Position numbers and translations under genes: made by a program. Of a stretch of DNA of 64,000 nt, positions 1-7,421 are shown in pieces (position 1 is the stretch's first letter; each line of letters starts with the position of its first letter). Under the pieces are notes generated by a model. It ran no database searches. It had not been told where the DNA came from and saw only the letters and a list, made by a program, of their open reading frames with translations. The stretch is from Pseudomonas cedrina subsp. cedrina (GTDB taxonomy: Bacteria; Pseudomonadota; Gammaproteobacteria; Pseudomonadales; Pseudomonadaceae). The stretch spans positions 1 to 64,000 of the forward strand of contig NZ_MNPW01000009.1 of NCBI RefSeq assembly GCF_001983175.1, written 5' to 3'.

Positions 1-50
1 TGGAAGCTGTTCTTGCCAATGTCGATGCCTAGAAGCGTTACGCTGTTCAT
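1..50 (-). CDS. IS110-family transposase, N-terminal fragment
   Basis: Only the first 16 codons are inside the window; they read MNSVTLLGIDIGKNSF. The G-I-D-I-G-K segment is the first acidic-residue block of the RuvC-like DEDD domain that opens IS110/IS1111 transposases. The start is the ATG at 50, with a purine-rich stretch just upstream on the minus strand. IS110 enzymes act as site-specific recombinases, and members of the family in Pseudomonas often target REP-like palindromes, which fits the repeats immediately to the right. Subgroup cannot be decided from this fragment. Confidence 0.75.
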   Translation of the reverse strand, partial: MNSVTLLGIDIGKNSF

Positions 51-128
51 GAGAAAGCCTCCTCAAGAAAAGTGAGAACCCCAGTAGTTTAGACCTGAGG
101 TTCTCGCCGGGCTGACCATCTCATTAGC
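1..128 (-). mobile_element. 5' end of an IS110-family insertion sequence (runs off the window)
   Basis: The transposase start lies at 50 on the minus strand, so the body of the element lies to the left of the window. About 78 bases separate that start from the point near 129 where homology to the long structured repeat begins, so this stretch is probably one end of the element. It contains a 7-bp inverted repeat (GAGAACC at 74-80, GGTTCTC at 99-105). The end at 128 is inferred from where repeat homology starts, not from a defined terminal sequence. Confidence 0.6.
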
Positions 129-350
129 GCTCTTGCCCCACCACTCGGTGCCTCGCCTAGGCTCGGCATGCCCGTAATCCGACATTGATTTGGGGGGCCG
201 CCGCCACGCGCCATCCATGGCGCGGGGCGGCTAAACCGGCGTCCTGCCGGTTTACCCCCCAAATCAATATCGAATTGCGGCCAGCGTGGTTAACGGGGCG
301 CCTCAGATCAAGATCAAAAACAAAGCGCGGCGGCCTTAGAGCCGACCGGT
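129..350 (+). repeat. Long structured dispersed repeat, copy 1 (5'-truncated)
   Basis: Near-identical to 60868-61080 and related to the inverted copy at 61288-61548. The core 184-268 is almost completely self-complementary. P1 is ATTGATTTGGGGGG (184-197) with CCCCCCAAATCAAT (255-268). P2 is GCCGCC/GGCGGC (200-205/226-231) continued by CGCGCCAT/ATGGCGCG (207-214/217-224). P3 is TAAACCGGC/GCCGGTTTA (232-240/246-254). Together they form a three-way junction. The upstream hairpin present in copies 2 and 3 is missing here; an IS110 end takes its place. A REPIN follows directly. Confidence 0.85.
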
Positions 351-374
351 ATTGATGTCGAACTCGGTTCAAAA

Positions 375-484
375 TGTGGGAGCTGTCGAGCCCCAGCGAG
401 GCTGCGAAGGCGGCGGCACTGCTGGCATTTTTTTCGCCTGACACTCCGCTTTCGCAGCCTCGCTAAAGCACGACAGCTCCCACA
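375..484. repeat. REPIN (inverted REP pair)
   Basis: A TGTGGGAGCTGTCG arm at the left is mirrored by CGACAGCTCCCACA at the right, with a second complementary segment (GCGAGGCTGCGAA / TTCGCAGCCTCGC) inside. This is the usual Pseudomonas REPIN arrangement of two REPs facing each other. Confidence 0.85.
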
Positions 485-486
485 GT

Positions 487-599
487 GATCGTTCCCACGC
501 TCTGCGTGGGAATGCAGCCCTGGACGCTCCGCGTCTGCTCTTGAAACCGTGAAGCAGAGCGTCACACGAGGCATTCCCACGCAGAGCGTGGGAACGATC
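487..599. repeat. Palindromic repeat pair of the GTTCCCACGC type
   Basis: Two perfect 29-base inverted arms (487-515 and 571-599) begin and end with GATCGTTCCCACGC and its complement. Each arm also contains its own hairpin, CCCACGC-TCT-GCGTGGG. A related single copy lies at 29245-29301. The pair sits immediately downstream of the chemoreceptor gene, where it may act as a transcript end. Confidence 0.85.
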
Positions 600-608
600 C
601 GTAACGGT

Positions 609-2174
609 CTACCGGTTAAACCGCTCCACCAGCGAATACTGGGTATTGGCGGTATGCGTGAGCTCTTCACTCAACTGCGCCGAGTTCATCGCCTGTTCCG
701 AAGTCTGGTCCGCCAACAGCGCAATGGTGCTGATGTTGCGGCTGATCTCTTCGGCCACCGAGCTTTGCTCTTCGGTTGCCGCCGCGATCTGGGTGGTCAT
801 GTCGGTGATGTGTGCCACCGCTTCGCTGATCCCCACCAGCGCCTGGTCTGCTTCCATCACCCGCGCCACGCCTTCTTCGGCCTGGCGATGCCCGGCGTCC
901 ATGGTTTGCACGGCAGCGGCAGCCGTCTGCTGCAGCTTGGCGATCAGGGCATGGATCTGCCCGGTCGATTCGGCGGTGCGTTGCGCCAGTTGACGCACTT
1001 CGTCAGCGACCACGGCAAAGCCGCGGCCCATCTCGCCGGCACGCGCCGCTTCAATCGCGGCGTTGAGCGCCAGCAGGTTGGTCTGGTCGGCAATGCCTTT
1101 GATCACGTCAACCACGCCGCCGATTTCATCGCTGTCCTTGGCCAGTTGAGTCACGGTCACGCCGGTCTCACCCACCGCAACCGACAGGCGCTGGATCGCC
1201 TCGCGGGTTTCCCCGGCGATATCGCGGCCGCGGCCCGTCAGGCGGTTGGCCTCCTGGGTCGCATCGGCGGTACGCTGCACATGGCTGGCGACTTCCTGGG
1301 TGGTGGCCGCCATCTGGTTGACCGCGGTGGCCACCTGTTCGGTTTCCACGCGCTGGCGTTCCAGGCCGCTGGAGCTGTTATGCGCCAGCGTGTTGGACTG
1401 CGCGGCCTGGGCGTTGAGGTGTTCGGCGGTGTCCTGCAGGCGCGTCAGGCAAGTCTTCAGGCGGGCTTCCTGGCTGAGGATCGACATCTCCAGCCGCGCC
1501 TGGGCACCACGGCTGTCGGTGTACATCTGCGCGATCAGCGGGTCGGAGGTGGTCTGCTCGGCCAGACGCAACAGGCGCTTGAGGCCGCGCTGTTGCCAGC
1601 TCAGGCCCAGCAGGCCGAGCGGCACCGACAGCCCCGCCGCCAGGGCAAAGCCCCATTGCGAAGTCAGCGTGGCGCCGATCATGAAACTCAGCTGGCTGAT
1701 CAGGATAAACGGCAGCCAGTCCTGCAACACCGGCAGCCACTTGTCCCGCTGGGGGATCGCCGACTTGCCCTGGTTGATGCGCTGGTAGAGCGCTTCGGCG
1801 CGGCGGATCTGCTCGGCGGAGGGCTTGATGCGCACCGATTCGTAGCCGACCACCTGGTTGCCTTCGAAGACCGGCGTCACATAGGCGTTAACCCAATAGT
1901 GATCACCGGTCTTGCAGCGATTCTTGACAATGCCCATCCATGGCAAGCCTTGTTTGAGCGTGGACCACATATGCGCGAACACCGCGGCCGGAACATCCGG
2001 GTGACGCACCAGGTTGTGCGGGGCACGGACCAGTTCGTCGCGGGTGTACCCACTGATCTCGACAAACGCGTCGTTGCAGTAGGTGATCACGCCCTTGGCA
2101 TCTGTGGTGGAGATCAACCGTTGCTGAGCGGGGAAGGTACGTTCGCGCTGGGTAACGGGCTGGTTATTACGCAT
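609..2174 (-). CDS. PAS-domain methyl-accepting chemotaxis protein (Aer-like)
   Basis: A 521-residue receptor. Residues about 20-120 form a PAS domain of the Aer type (YCNDAFVEISGYTRDEL, then NLVRHPDVP and PWMGIVKNRCKTGDHYWV). A hydrophobic stretch at about 150-195 is the membrane anchor. The C-terminal half is a methyl-accepting signalling domain with the conserved hairpin tip (GRGFAVVADEVRQLAQRT). No periplasmic ligand domain is visible, so sensing is probably cytoplasmic; in Aer proteins the PAS carries FAD and reports redox or oxygen. Ligand binding here is inferred from the family. The gene is monocistronic, with a 107-base gap to the upstream exporter gene and a palindromic repeat just past its stop. 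Confidence 0.88.
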   Translation of the reverse strand: MRNNQPVTQRERTFPAQQRLISTTDAKGVITYCNDAFVEISGYTRDELVRAPHNLVRHPDVPAAVFAHMWSTLKQGLPWMGIVKNRCKTGDHYWVNAYVTPVFEGNQVVGYESVRIKPSAEQIRRAEALYQRINQGKSAIPQRDKWLPVLQDWLPFILISQLSFMIGATLTSQWGFALAAGLSVPLGLLGLSWQQRGLKRLLRLAEQTTSDPLIAQMYTDSRGAQARLEMSILSQEARLKTCLTRLQDTAEHLNAQAAQSNTLAHNSSSGLERQRVETEQVATAVNQMAATTQEVASHVQRTADATQEANRLTGRGRDIAGETREAIQRLSVAVGETGVTVTQLAKDSDEIGGVVDVIKGIADQTNLLALNAAIEAARAGEMGRGFAVVADEVRQLAQRTAESTGQIHALIAKLQQTAAAAVQTMDAGHRQAEEGVARVMEADQALVGISEAVAHITDMTTQIAAATEEQSSVAEEISRNISTIALLADQTSEQAMNSAQLSEELTHTANTQYSLVERFNR

Positions 2175-2282
2175 GATTGTTCAATCCGCAAGGCTTTCAA
2201 GGGTTGTCGGCCGGAACGGGGGTTTATTTAACTTATTTTTGCAACAATCGGCCCGCCAGCATTCACCGGTGTGATGGCGGCC

Positions 2283-3167
2283 TCAGCGTTTTTTAGGCCG
2301 CAACACCAGCCACAGCGCTCCGGCAATCAATACCCCTCCATACACATGCGCCATCGACAACGGCTCATCCAGCAGCAACGCACCCCACAACACCCCAAAC
2401 GGCGGTATCAGAAAGGTGGTGGTCATCGATCTCACGGGGCCAATCGCGGTGAGCAGTCGGAAGTACAAAACATACGCAAACGCCGTACACACCAACCCCA
2501 ACCCAAGCAGCGACGTCCACACCTGCCATCCACCCCAACTGGCGGGGGGATGGCTGATGGCGCTGTAAGCAAACAATGGCAGCAGGAACAACGTAGCACC
2601 GAGCATGCTGCCCAACGCCGAAAGGCGGCTGTCCAGCCCGCCCCGCTGATCCAGCCAACGCCGCGCGAGAAAGCCGGCAAAGCCATAACAGGTGGTGGCC
2701 AGCAGGCAGGCCAATGCGCCCATCAACAATTCCAGGTCAAACGCCACCGGCCCGGCGCGGGTCAGTATGCCCACGCCGAATAAACCCAGACACACCCCCG
2801 CGATTTTCGAGGGGGTGAGGCGTTCGCTGAAGAACAGCCCGCCGATCAGTACGCCCATCAGCGGCGTGGTCGCGTTGAAGATCGCCGAGTAGCCGGCCGG
2901 CAGCACTTGGGCGGCCACCGAATACATAGTCGCCGGAATTCCGGAGTTGATCACCCCCAACAGCAATACCGTCTTGAACTTGCCCTGGAAATCCCAGCTT
3001 ACCCGCATCATCGCCAGGATCACCAGCAACCCGGCGGCGGCAATCGACACGCGGAAAAATGCCGTAGGCAGAGCGCCGATCTCCGGCGCGATGATGCGCA
3101 TGAACAGAAAGCTCGCGCCCCAGATGGCGGCCAGCCCCAACAAGTACAGGGTGTCGACAGGTCTCAC
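2283..3167 (-). CDS. DMT-superfamily (EamA) transporter
   Basis: A 294-residue protein with about ten predicted membrane helices in two EamA halves; the first half begins LYLLGLAAIWGASFLFMR, the typical drug/metabolite transporter signature. I chose the GTG at 3167 because GGGAG lies 6 bases upstream and the reading frame further upstream would overlap the start of aceK. Family members export amino acids or other metabolites across the inner membrane; the substrate is not evident here. It is divergent from aceK with about 120 bases between them, so the two promoters share this gap. Confidence 0.85.
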   Translation of the reverse strand: MRPVDTLYLLGLAAIWGASFLFMRIIAPEIGALPTAFFRVSIAAAGLLVILAMMRVSWDFQGKFKTVLLLGVINSGIPATMYSVAAQVLPAGYSAIFNATTPLMGVLIGGLFFSERLTPSKIAGVCLGLFGVGILTRAGPVAFDLELLMGALACLLATTCYGFAGFLARRWLDQRGGLDSRLSALGSMLGATLFLLPLFAYSAISHPPASWGGWQVWTSLLGLGLVCTAFAYVLYFRLLTAIGPVRSMTTTFLIPPFGVLWGALLLDEPLSMAHVYGGVLIAGALWLVLRPKKR

Positions 3168-3288
3168 GGAACACTCCCAGGTCAGTAAGGCGGCGAGTGT
3201 ACAGGGCCGCACAAAAAATGACCCTTCTCCTTCCCCCCCTACACTGGCTAAGCTCAGGGCTTCCCGATGCCCGTTCGAGGTTTCCCGC

Positions 3289-5001
3289 ATGTCGCACGCC
3301 GCCCTTGCTGTCGCCCGGATGATCCTCGATGGCTTCGACGATTACCGTGAGCACTTCCGCCAGATCACCGATGGCGCTCGCGAGCGTTTCGAAAAGGCCC
3401 AGTGGCAACAGGGGCAGGCGGCGTCGGCGGCGCGGATCAACCTCTATGAGGAAAAGGTCGGTGAGGTGACCGCGCGTCTGCGTGAACATTTCGATGATGT
3501 CGTACTACTCGATATTGCTGCGTGGCCCTTGGTGAAAAGCGCCTACATCAGCCTGATCGACCAGCGCTTGGACGATGAACTCTCCGAGACCTGGTACAAC
3601 TCGATCTTCTGCGGCCTGTTCAGTCATGACCTGATCAGCGACGGCTGCATGTTCATCCACACCACCCGGCCCAGCCTGCGTCGGGCACGCGCGGCGCAGA
3701 CCCGCACCTATACGCCCGCCGGGAACCTCTCGCAGATGCTGGCGCAGATCTTTGCCGATTACAGCTTCGACGAACCCTACGCCGACCTGCCAGCCGACCT
3801 GCACCGCCTCGAAGCCCAGCTGCGGGAAAACCTGCCGGACTGGGTGTGCAAGGACCCGGACCTCAAGGTCGAGTTGTTTTCCTCGGTGCTCTACCGCAAT
3901 AAAGGGGCCTACCTGGTAGGGCGCCTCTACACCCGTGACGAACAATGGCCGCTGGCGATCCCGCTGCTGCACCGCGAGGGGCAGGGCATCCAGATCGACG
4001 CGCTGATCACGGACGAAGCCGACGTGTCGATCATCTTTTCATTCACCCGGTCCTACTTCATGGTGGATGTGCCGGTGCCGGCGGAATTCATCGGCTTTCT
4101 CAAGCGCATCCTGCCTGGCAAGCACATCGCCGAGTTGTACACCTCGATTGGTTTCTACAAGCATGGCAAGTCGGAGTTCTATCGTGCGCTGATCAACCAC
4201 CTGGCCAGTACTGATGATCAATTCATCATGGCGCCCGGTGTGCGCGGCATGGTCATGAGCGTGTTTACCCTGCCGGGCTTCAATACCGTGTTCAAGATCA
4301 TCAAGGACCGGTTTTCACCCTCCAAGAACGTTAACCGTGCCACGGTGATCGAGAAGTATCGCCTGGTCAAAAGCGTCGACCGGGTCGGGCGCATGGCCGA
4401 TACCCAGGAGTTCGCCGATTTCCGTTTTCCCTTGAGCAAGTTCGAACCCGAGTGCCTGGCCGAGCTGCTGGACGTCGCCGCCGGCACCGTTGAAGTCGAA
4501 GGCGACACGGTGCTGATCCGTCACTGCTGGACCGAGCGGCGCATGACCCCGCTCAACCTCTACCTCGAGAACGCCAACCCGGCCCAGGTGCGTGAAGCTC
4601 TGGAGGATTACGGCCTGGCGATCAAACAACTGGCGGCGGCGAATATCTTCCCCGGCGACATGCTGCTGAAAAACTTCGGCGTCACCCGCCACGGCCGGGT
4701 GGTGTTCTACGACTACGATGAAATCTGCTACCTCACCGAAGCCAACTTCCGCCACATCCCGGCACCGCGTACCCCCGAAGACGAAATGGCCTCCGAGCCC
4801 TGGTACTCGATCGGCCCGCTGGACGTATTCCCCGAAGAGTTCCCGCCGTTCCTGTTCGCCGATGCCGGCCAGCGTAAGCTGTTCGATGAACTGCACGGCG
4901 AGCTGTACAACGCGGATTACTGGAAAGGGCTGCAAGAGGCCATTCGCGCGGGGAAAGTAATTGACGTGTTTCCGTATCGGCGCAAGGACCCTCCCCATTA
5001 A
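3289..5001 (+). CDS. aceK: Isocitrate dehydrogenase kinase/phosphatase
   Basis: A 570-residue protein, the usual AceK length, recognised along its whole sequence (start MSHAALAVARMILDGFDDY; LPGFNTVFKIIKDRF in the kinase fold; LKNFGVTRHGRVVFYDYDE towards the C-terminus, resembling a kinase catalytic/metal-binding segment). AceK phosphorylates and dephosphorylates isocitrate dehydrogenase, diverting carbon into the glyoxylate shunt on acetate or fatty acids. In enteric bacteria it follows aceBA; here it stands alone, as is usual in Pseudomonas. The start at 3289 excludes an upstream extension that runs over the divergent exporter gene. Confidence 0.95.
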   Translation: MSHAALAVARMILDGFDDYREHFRQITDGARERFEKAQWQQGQAASAARINLYEEKVGEVTARLREHFDDVVLLDIAAWPLVKSAYISLIDQRLDDELSETWYNSIFCGLFSHDLISDGCMFIHTTRPSLRRARAAQTRTYTPAGNLSQMLAQIFADYSFDEPYADLPADLHRLEAQLRENLPDWVCKDPDLKVELFSSVLYRNKGAYLVGRLYTRDEQWPLAIPLLHREGQGIQIDALITDEADVSIIFSFTRSYFMVDVPVPAEFIGFLKRILPGKHIAELYTSIGFYKHGKSEFYRALINHLASTDDQFIMAPGVRGMVMSVFTLPGFNTVFKIIKDRFSPSKNVNRATVIEKYRLVKSVDRVGRMADTQEFADFRFPLSKFEPECLAELLDVAAGTVEVEGDTVLIRHCWTERRMTPLNLYLENANPAQVREALEDYGLAIKQLAAANIFPGDMLLKNFGVTRHGRVVFYDYDEICYLTEANFRHIPAPRTPEDEMASEPWYSIGPLDVFPEEFPPFLFADAGQRKLFDELHGELYNADYWKGLQEAIRAGKVIDVFPYRRKDPPH

Positions 5002-5040
5002 GAGAGGCCGGAACTCGAAAGAAGCGACATGGCTCAGTGA

Positions 5041-5099
5041 CTGACTGCAAGGCGCAGTCAGCCAAAGTGGGTGCCTGTTATCCGAGAGCCCTAGGCACC
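5041..5099. terminator. Pair of hairpins between convergent genes
   Basis: CTGACTGC (5041-5048) pairs with GCAGTCAG (5054-5061), and GGTGCCT (5070-5076) with AGGCACC (5093-5099). They sit between the aceK stop and the stop of the leftward gene at 5110. Neither has a clear T-run, so a terminator role is a positional inference. Confidence 0.4.
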
Positions 5100-5109
5100 T
5101 TCCTTCGCC

Positions 5110-6348
5110 TTATGGATGCGAAGCGGTCATGCGATGAACAGCCAGGTTGTTTCTCTGGTCGGTGTAGATAGTGCGCAAATCGGTATTCAGCTCGGCGACC
5201 AGCGCCCGTTGTTTATTACTGTCTTTAAGTTGGCCGATAGCCGCCTGCTTGACGTGCGCGCTGTTAGCGGAATGAATCAGTGCCTTGAACTGCGCGCGAT
5301 CCTCGGCATTGCCGGCCTGTTCCGTTCGGGGCACTGCGTCCAGTTGTACAAAACCCTTCTCGATAACCTCCAATTCCAGTTTGATTCGGCGGTTGTTCGG
5401 CGGGGTCAGCACCAGGACAGGATTCATGCCCTCGATCGAGCTGCCATCAAGCTTTCCGCTGTGCCAGGCAGCGCGCAAATTCACCAGGGCGTCCCGCGCG
5501 GCATCGACCGCCTGGGGCGAGAGTTTTTCCTCAAGGCCATTGCGCTGTGCGGCTTCGACAGTGCGTTCCAGTCGATGGAGTGCCAGTTCCACCGGCGCCA
5601 GCTGCTTGTGCCGCTCGAGATTCTGCTCCAGGCGTTTACGCTCCGGGACCAGGCCAAGGGTGGATTTGAATTGGCTGCTGCCTTTCAAACGACCCGTTGC
5701 CCAGGCATTGCGACACTCGGTCATGGCGTTGCGTTGCCTGAGAAAGGCGTCTTCCACGGCGTGAGCGATGGGTTGCGGCTGTTGCTTGATGTGGCTATCC
5801 AACAGGGCAATCTCTTTCTCAAGGACGTTGATATGTTTCACCGCCTGTTCCAGGCCCTGTCCACTCAGTTGGTTGCTCAGGGGGGCGGGCTGCAGGACGA
5901 CAAGGCTTATCGGGTCCAACTCGCTGGGCGGTGGCGGAGTGGCCGCGGTCCACGCTGCGCGCCGCTCCAGCAGGGCATTGCGTTGCTCCACACGAGCCGT
6001 CAGTTGTTCGTAGCGTTGCTGGAGGGCTTGCAGGCTTGTCCGGTCGTCCGGTTGCACGGCGAAGTGTCTGCGGCTTTCCTGGTCAAAGGTTTCAAGCGCG
6101 TCGTCAATCCGTGAAAGGTGCATCCAGGCTTGAAGTTGATGGCCTTTTTCCTGCGGCGCAGTGTCTGGCATTCGATTGATAGGGCGAGATAAGGTCTGTT
6201 CAAGGCGTCGGCAGCTATCGAGCATGTGCCGGTGCCCTTGCTCCACCAGACTGTTAACCACCGTTTCATGGATCACGTGGGTCTGCTGGACCAGTCGGCC
6301 CACGGTGGCACCGGGTTGGTAGGCGGGCAGTGGTTTGGATCCGAACAT
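5110..6348 (-). CDS. Uncharacterised coiled-coil-rich protein with two W-x-x-G/GSS modules
   Basis: A 412-residue soluble protein with no signal peptide or membrane segment that I recognise. It is rich in Q, E, R and L, so mainly helical or coiled-coil. Two copies of a module end in a shared motif: NAWATGRLKGSS (W216, GSS 223-225) and AAWHSGKLDGSS (W295, GSS 302-304), 79 residues apart. A preceding LSGQGLEQAVKHI segment (161-173) matches LSGTALAQAMKHV in the neighbouring gene product. The start at 6348 has GGAGAAG about 7 bases upstream. It lies 50 bases downstream of the 6399-7115 gene on the same strand, so the two probably form one transcript. Function unknown; a secreted effector, structural or toxin-associated role is possible, but nothing in the sequence decides it. 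Confidence 0.75.
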   Translation of the reverse strand: MFGSKPLPAYQPGATVGRLVQQTHVIHETVVNSLVEQGHRHMLDSCRRLEQTLSRPINRMPDTAPQEKGHQLQAWMHLSRIDDALETFDQESRRHFAVQPDDRTSLQALQQRYEQLTARVEQRNALLERRAAWTAATPPPPSELDPISLVVLQPAPLSNQLSGQGLEQAVKHINVLEKEIALLDSHIKQQPQPIAHAVEDAFLRQRNAMTECRNAWATGRLKGSSQFKSTLGLVPERKRLEQNLERHKQLAPVELALHRLERTVEAAQRNGLEEKLSPQAVDAARDALVNLRAAWHSGKLDGSSIEGMNPVLVLTPPNNRRIKLELEVIEKGFVQLDAVPRTEQAGNAEDRAQFKALIHSANSAHVKQAAIGQLKDSNKQRALVAELNTDLRTIYTDQRNNLAVHRMTASHP

Positions 6349-6398
6349 AATGGCTTCTCCGGTGCGATGGGAATGCTGCGGCGTGGGCTTGAGTGGCG

Positions 6399-7115
6399 TC
6401 AGATTTGCGCTTCTTTCAAGTGTTTAGCCAAGACGTAGACCTGTGCCAGAATCGAATCTGCGTTCAGCGGGTCAGGCTGGTAAATGCCTCGGTATTCGGT
6501 TTTTGCCACATTCCATAGCTCGTCTATCGCTGCTTTTAGATCGTTCTCCTTCAATGCTCGCGGAACAGGAACACACTGGCCGGCCAATTGAGTGCCTAGC
6601 TGCGATGACCCGGCAAAAGCGCCATTGGCCCAGGAAGACCTGAGCCGTTCTATCTTGCGGCAGAGCGCCACGACGGTCGCCACGTCGATCGAGGTTCCCG
6701 CCTCTTGACCACGCTCCATCAGTAGCGTGCCCAGTTGTTCGCCCTTGTCGAGCAGGTGGTCGAGGCGGTCCACGTGCTTCATGGCCTGGGCCAACGCGGT
6801 GCCTGACAAATGAGGGGAAAAGCTCGGTGCATCCTCTGCGACTTGCTCGTCGTTTGCGTCATGTTCGGGCAGCGGGCTGGTGCTGTCCATGGCTTGCCAG
6901 TAGGTGGGCGGGAGCGATTCAGGTCGTTGTGATTCGAGCTGCCTCACCGAGTCCGGGTGTGTGTCTTCAGCGTACATTTGCAGCGCGTCGAAGTAGGTCT
7001 GGGCAGCACGAGCGCGCTGCTCCAGAGCAGGGTCATGCTCTTGCGTGTAAGCGGGGGCCGTGTGCAAGGTCCATGTGGTTGGGAGAAAGGGCGAATCAAC
7101 AGTGGGCGTGGGCAT
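6399..7115 (-). CDS. Uncharacterised protein, paralogue of the downstream gene
   Basis: 238 residues starting MPTPTVDSPFLPTTWTL; the ATG at 7115 has AAGGA upstream. The N-terminal 100 residues are polar, with no signal peptide. The C-terminal half carries LSGTALAQAMKHV (103-115) and one W-x-x-G...G-S-S module (SSWANGAFAGSS, W162, GSS 169-171), both shared with the next gene. The ends also resemble each other loosely (DELWNVAKTEYRGIY here, TDLRTIYTDQRNNL there), which suggests duplication and divergence. No known domain is recognised. The pair looks like an accessory two-gene unit between the core genes aceK and hrpA. Confidence 0.72.
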   Translation of the reverse strand: MPTPTVDSPFLPTTWTLHTAPAYTQEHDPALEQRARAAQTYFDALQMYAEDTHPDSVRQLESQRPESLPPTYWQAMDSTSPLPEHDANDEQVAEDAPSFSPHLSGTALAQAMKHVDRLDHLLDKGEQLGTLLMERGQEAGTSIDVATVVALCRKIERLRSSWANGAFAGSSQLGTQLAGQCVPVPRALKENDLKAAIDELWNVAKTEYRGIYQPDPLNADSILAQVYVLAKHLKEAQI

Positions 7116-7333
7116 GAGCTTTTTCCTTGGCGAGCAGCGTTGGTCGAAATGCGGGTGTCGTCGCATGCCGCAGTAGAGCGCGCTGGATCGAGGCCAAGCC
7201 ATATGGAGAGTTCTGATAGCCCCGTGTGAAAAGTCGAACATAGGTGTGGGCTGGGATGCCCCCATCGTGCTCAAAATAGCCTGCTGCAATCGTATGAAAC
7301 GGCCGTGTTGCGGTGATGAAAGGGCTTGCCTCG

Positions 7334-7360
7334 TTTACAAGGGCAGAAATCTGCGACAAT
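7334..7360 (+). promoter_or_regulatory. Possible sigma-70 promoter of hrpA
   Basis: TTTACA (7334-7339) and GACAAT (7355-7360) are separated by 15 bases, shorter than ideal. The 7116-7421 gap otherwise holds a small hairpin in the hrpA leader (GCAGGC-TC-GCCTGC, 7383-7396), and I see no other gene in it. Confidence 0.35.
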
Positions 7361-7421
7361 TGCCGCCTACCATCACGTCACCGCAGGCTCGCCTGCCCTA
7401 TTAAAGACCTTTGCGTACCTG

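Noticed and set aside
549..2231. Long open frame on the plus strand opposite the chemoreceptor gene
   Set aside because: The codon use is that of a shadow frame in high-GC DNA (Arg, His, Gly and Gln runs), with no domain; the minus-strand receptor explains the DNA completely.
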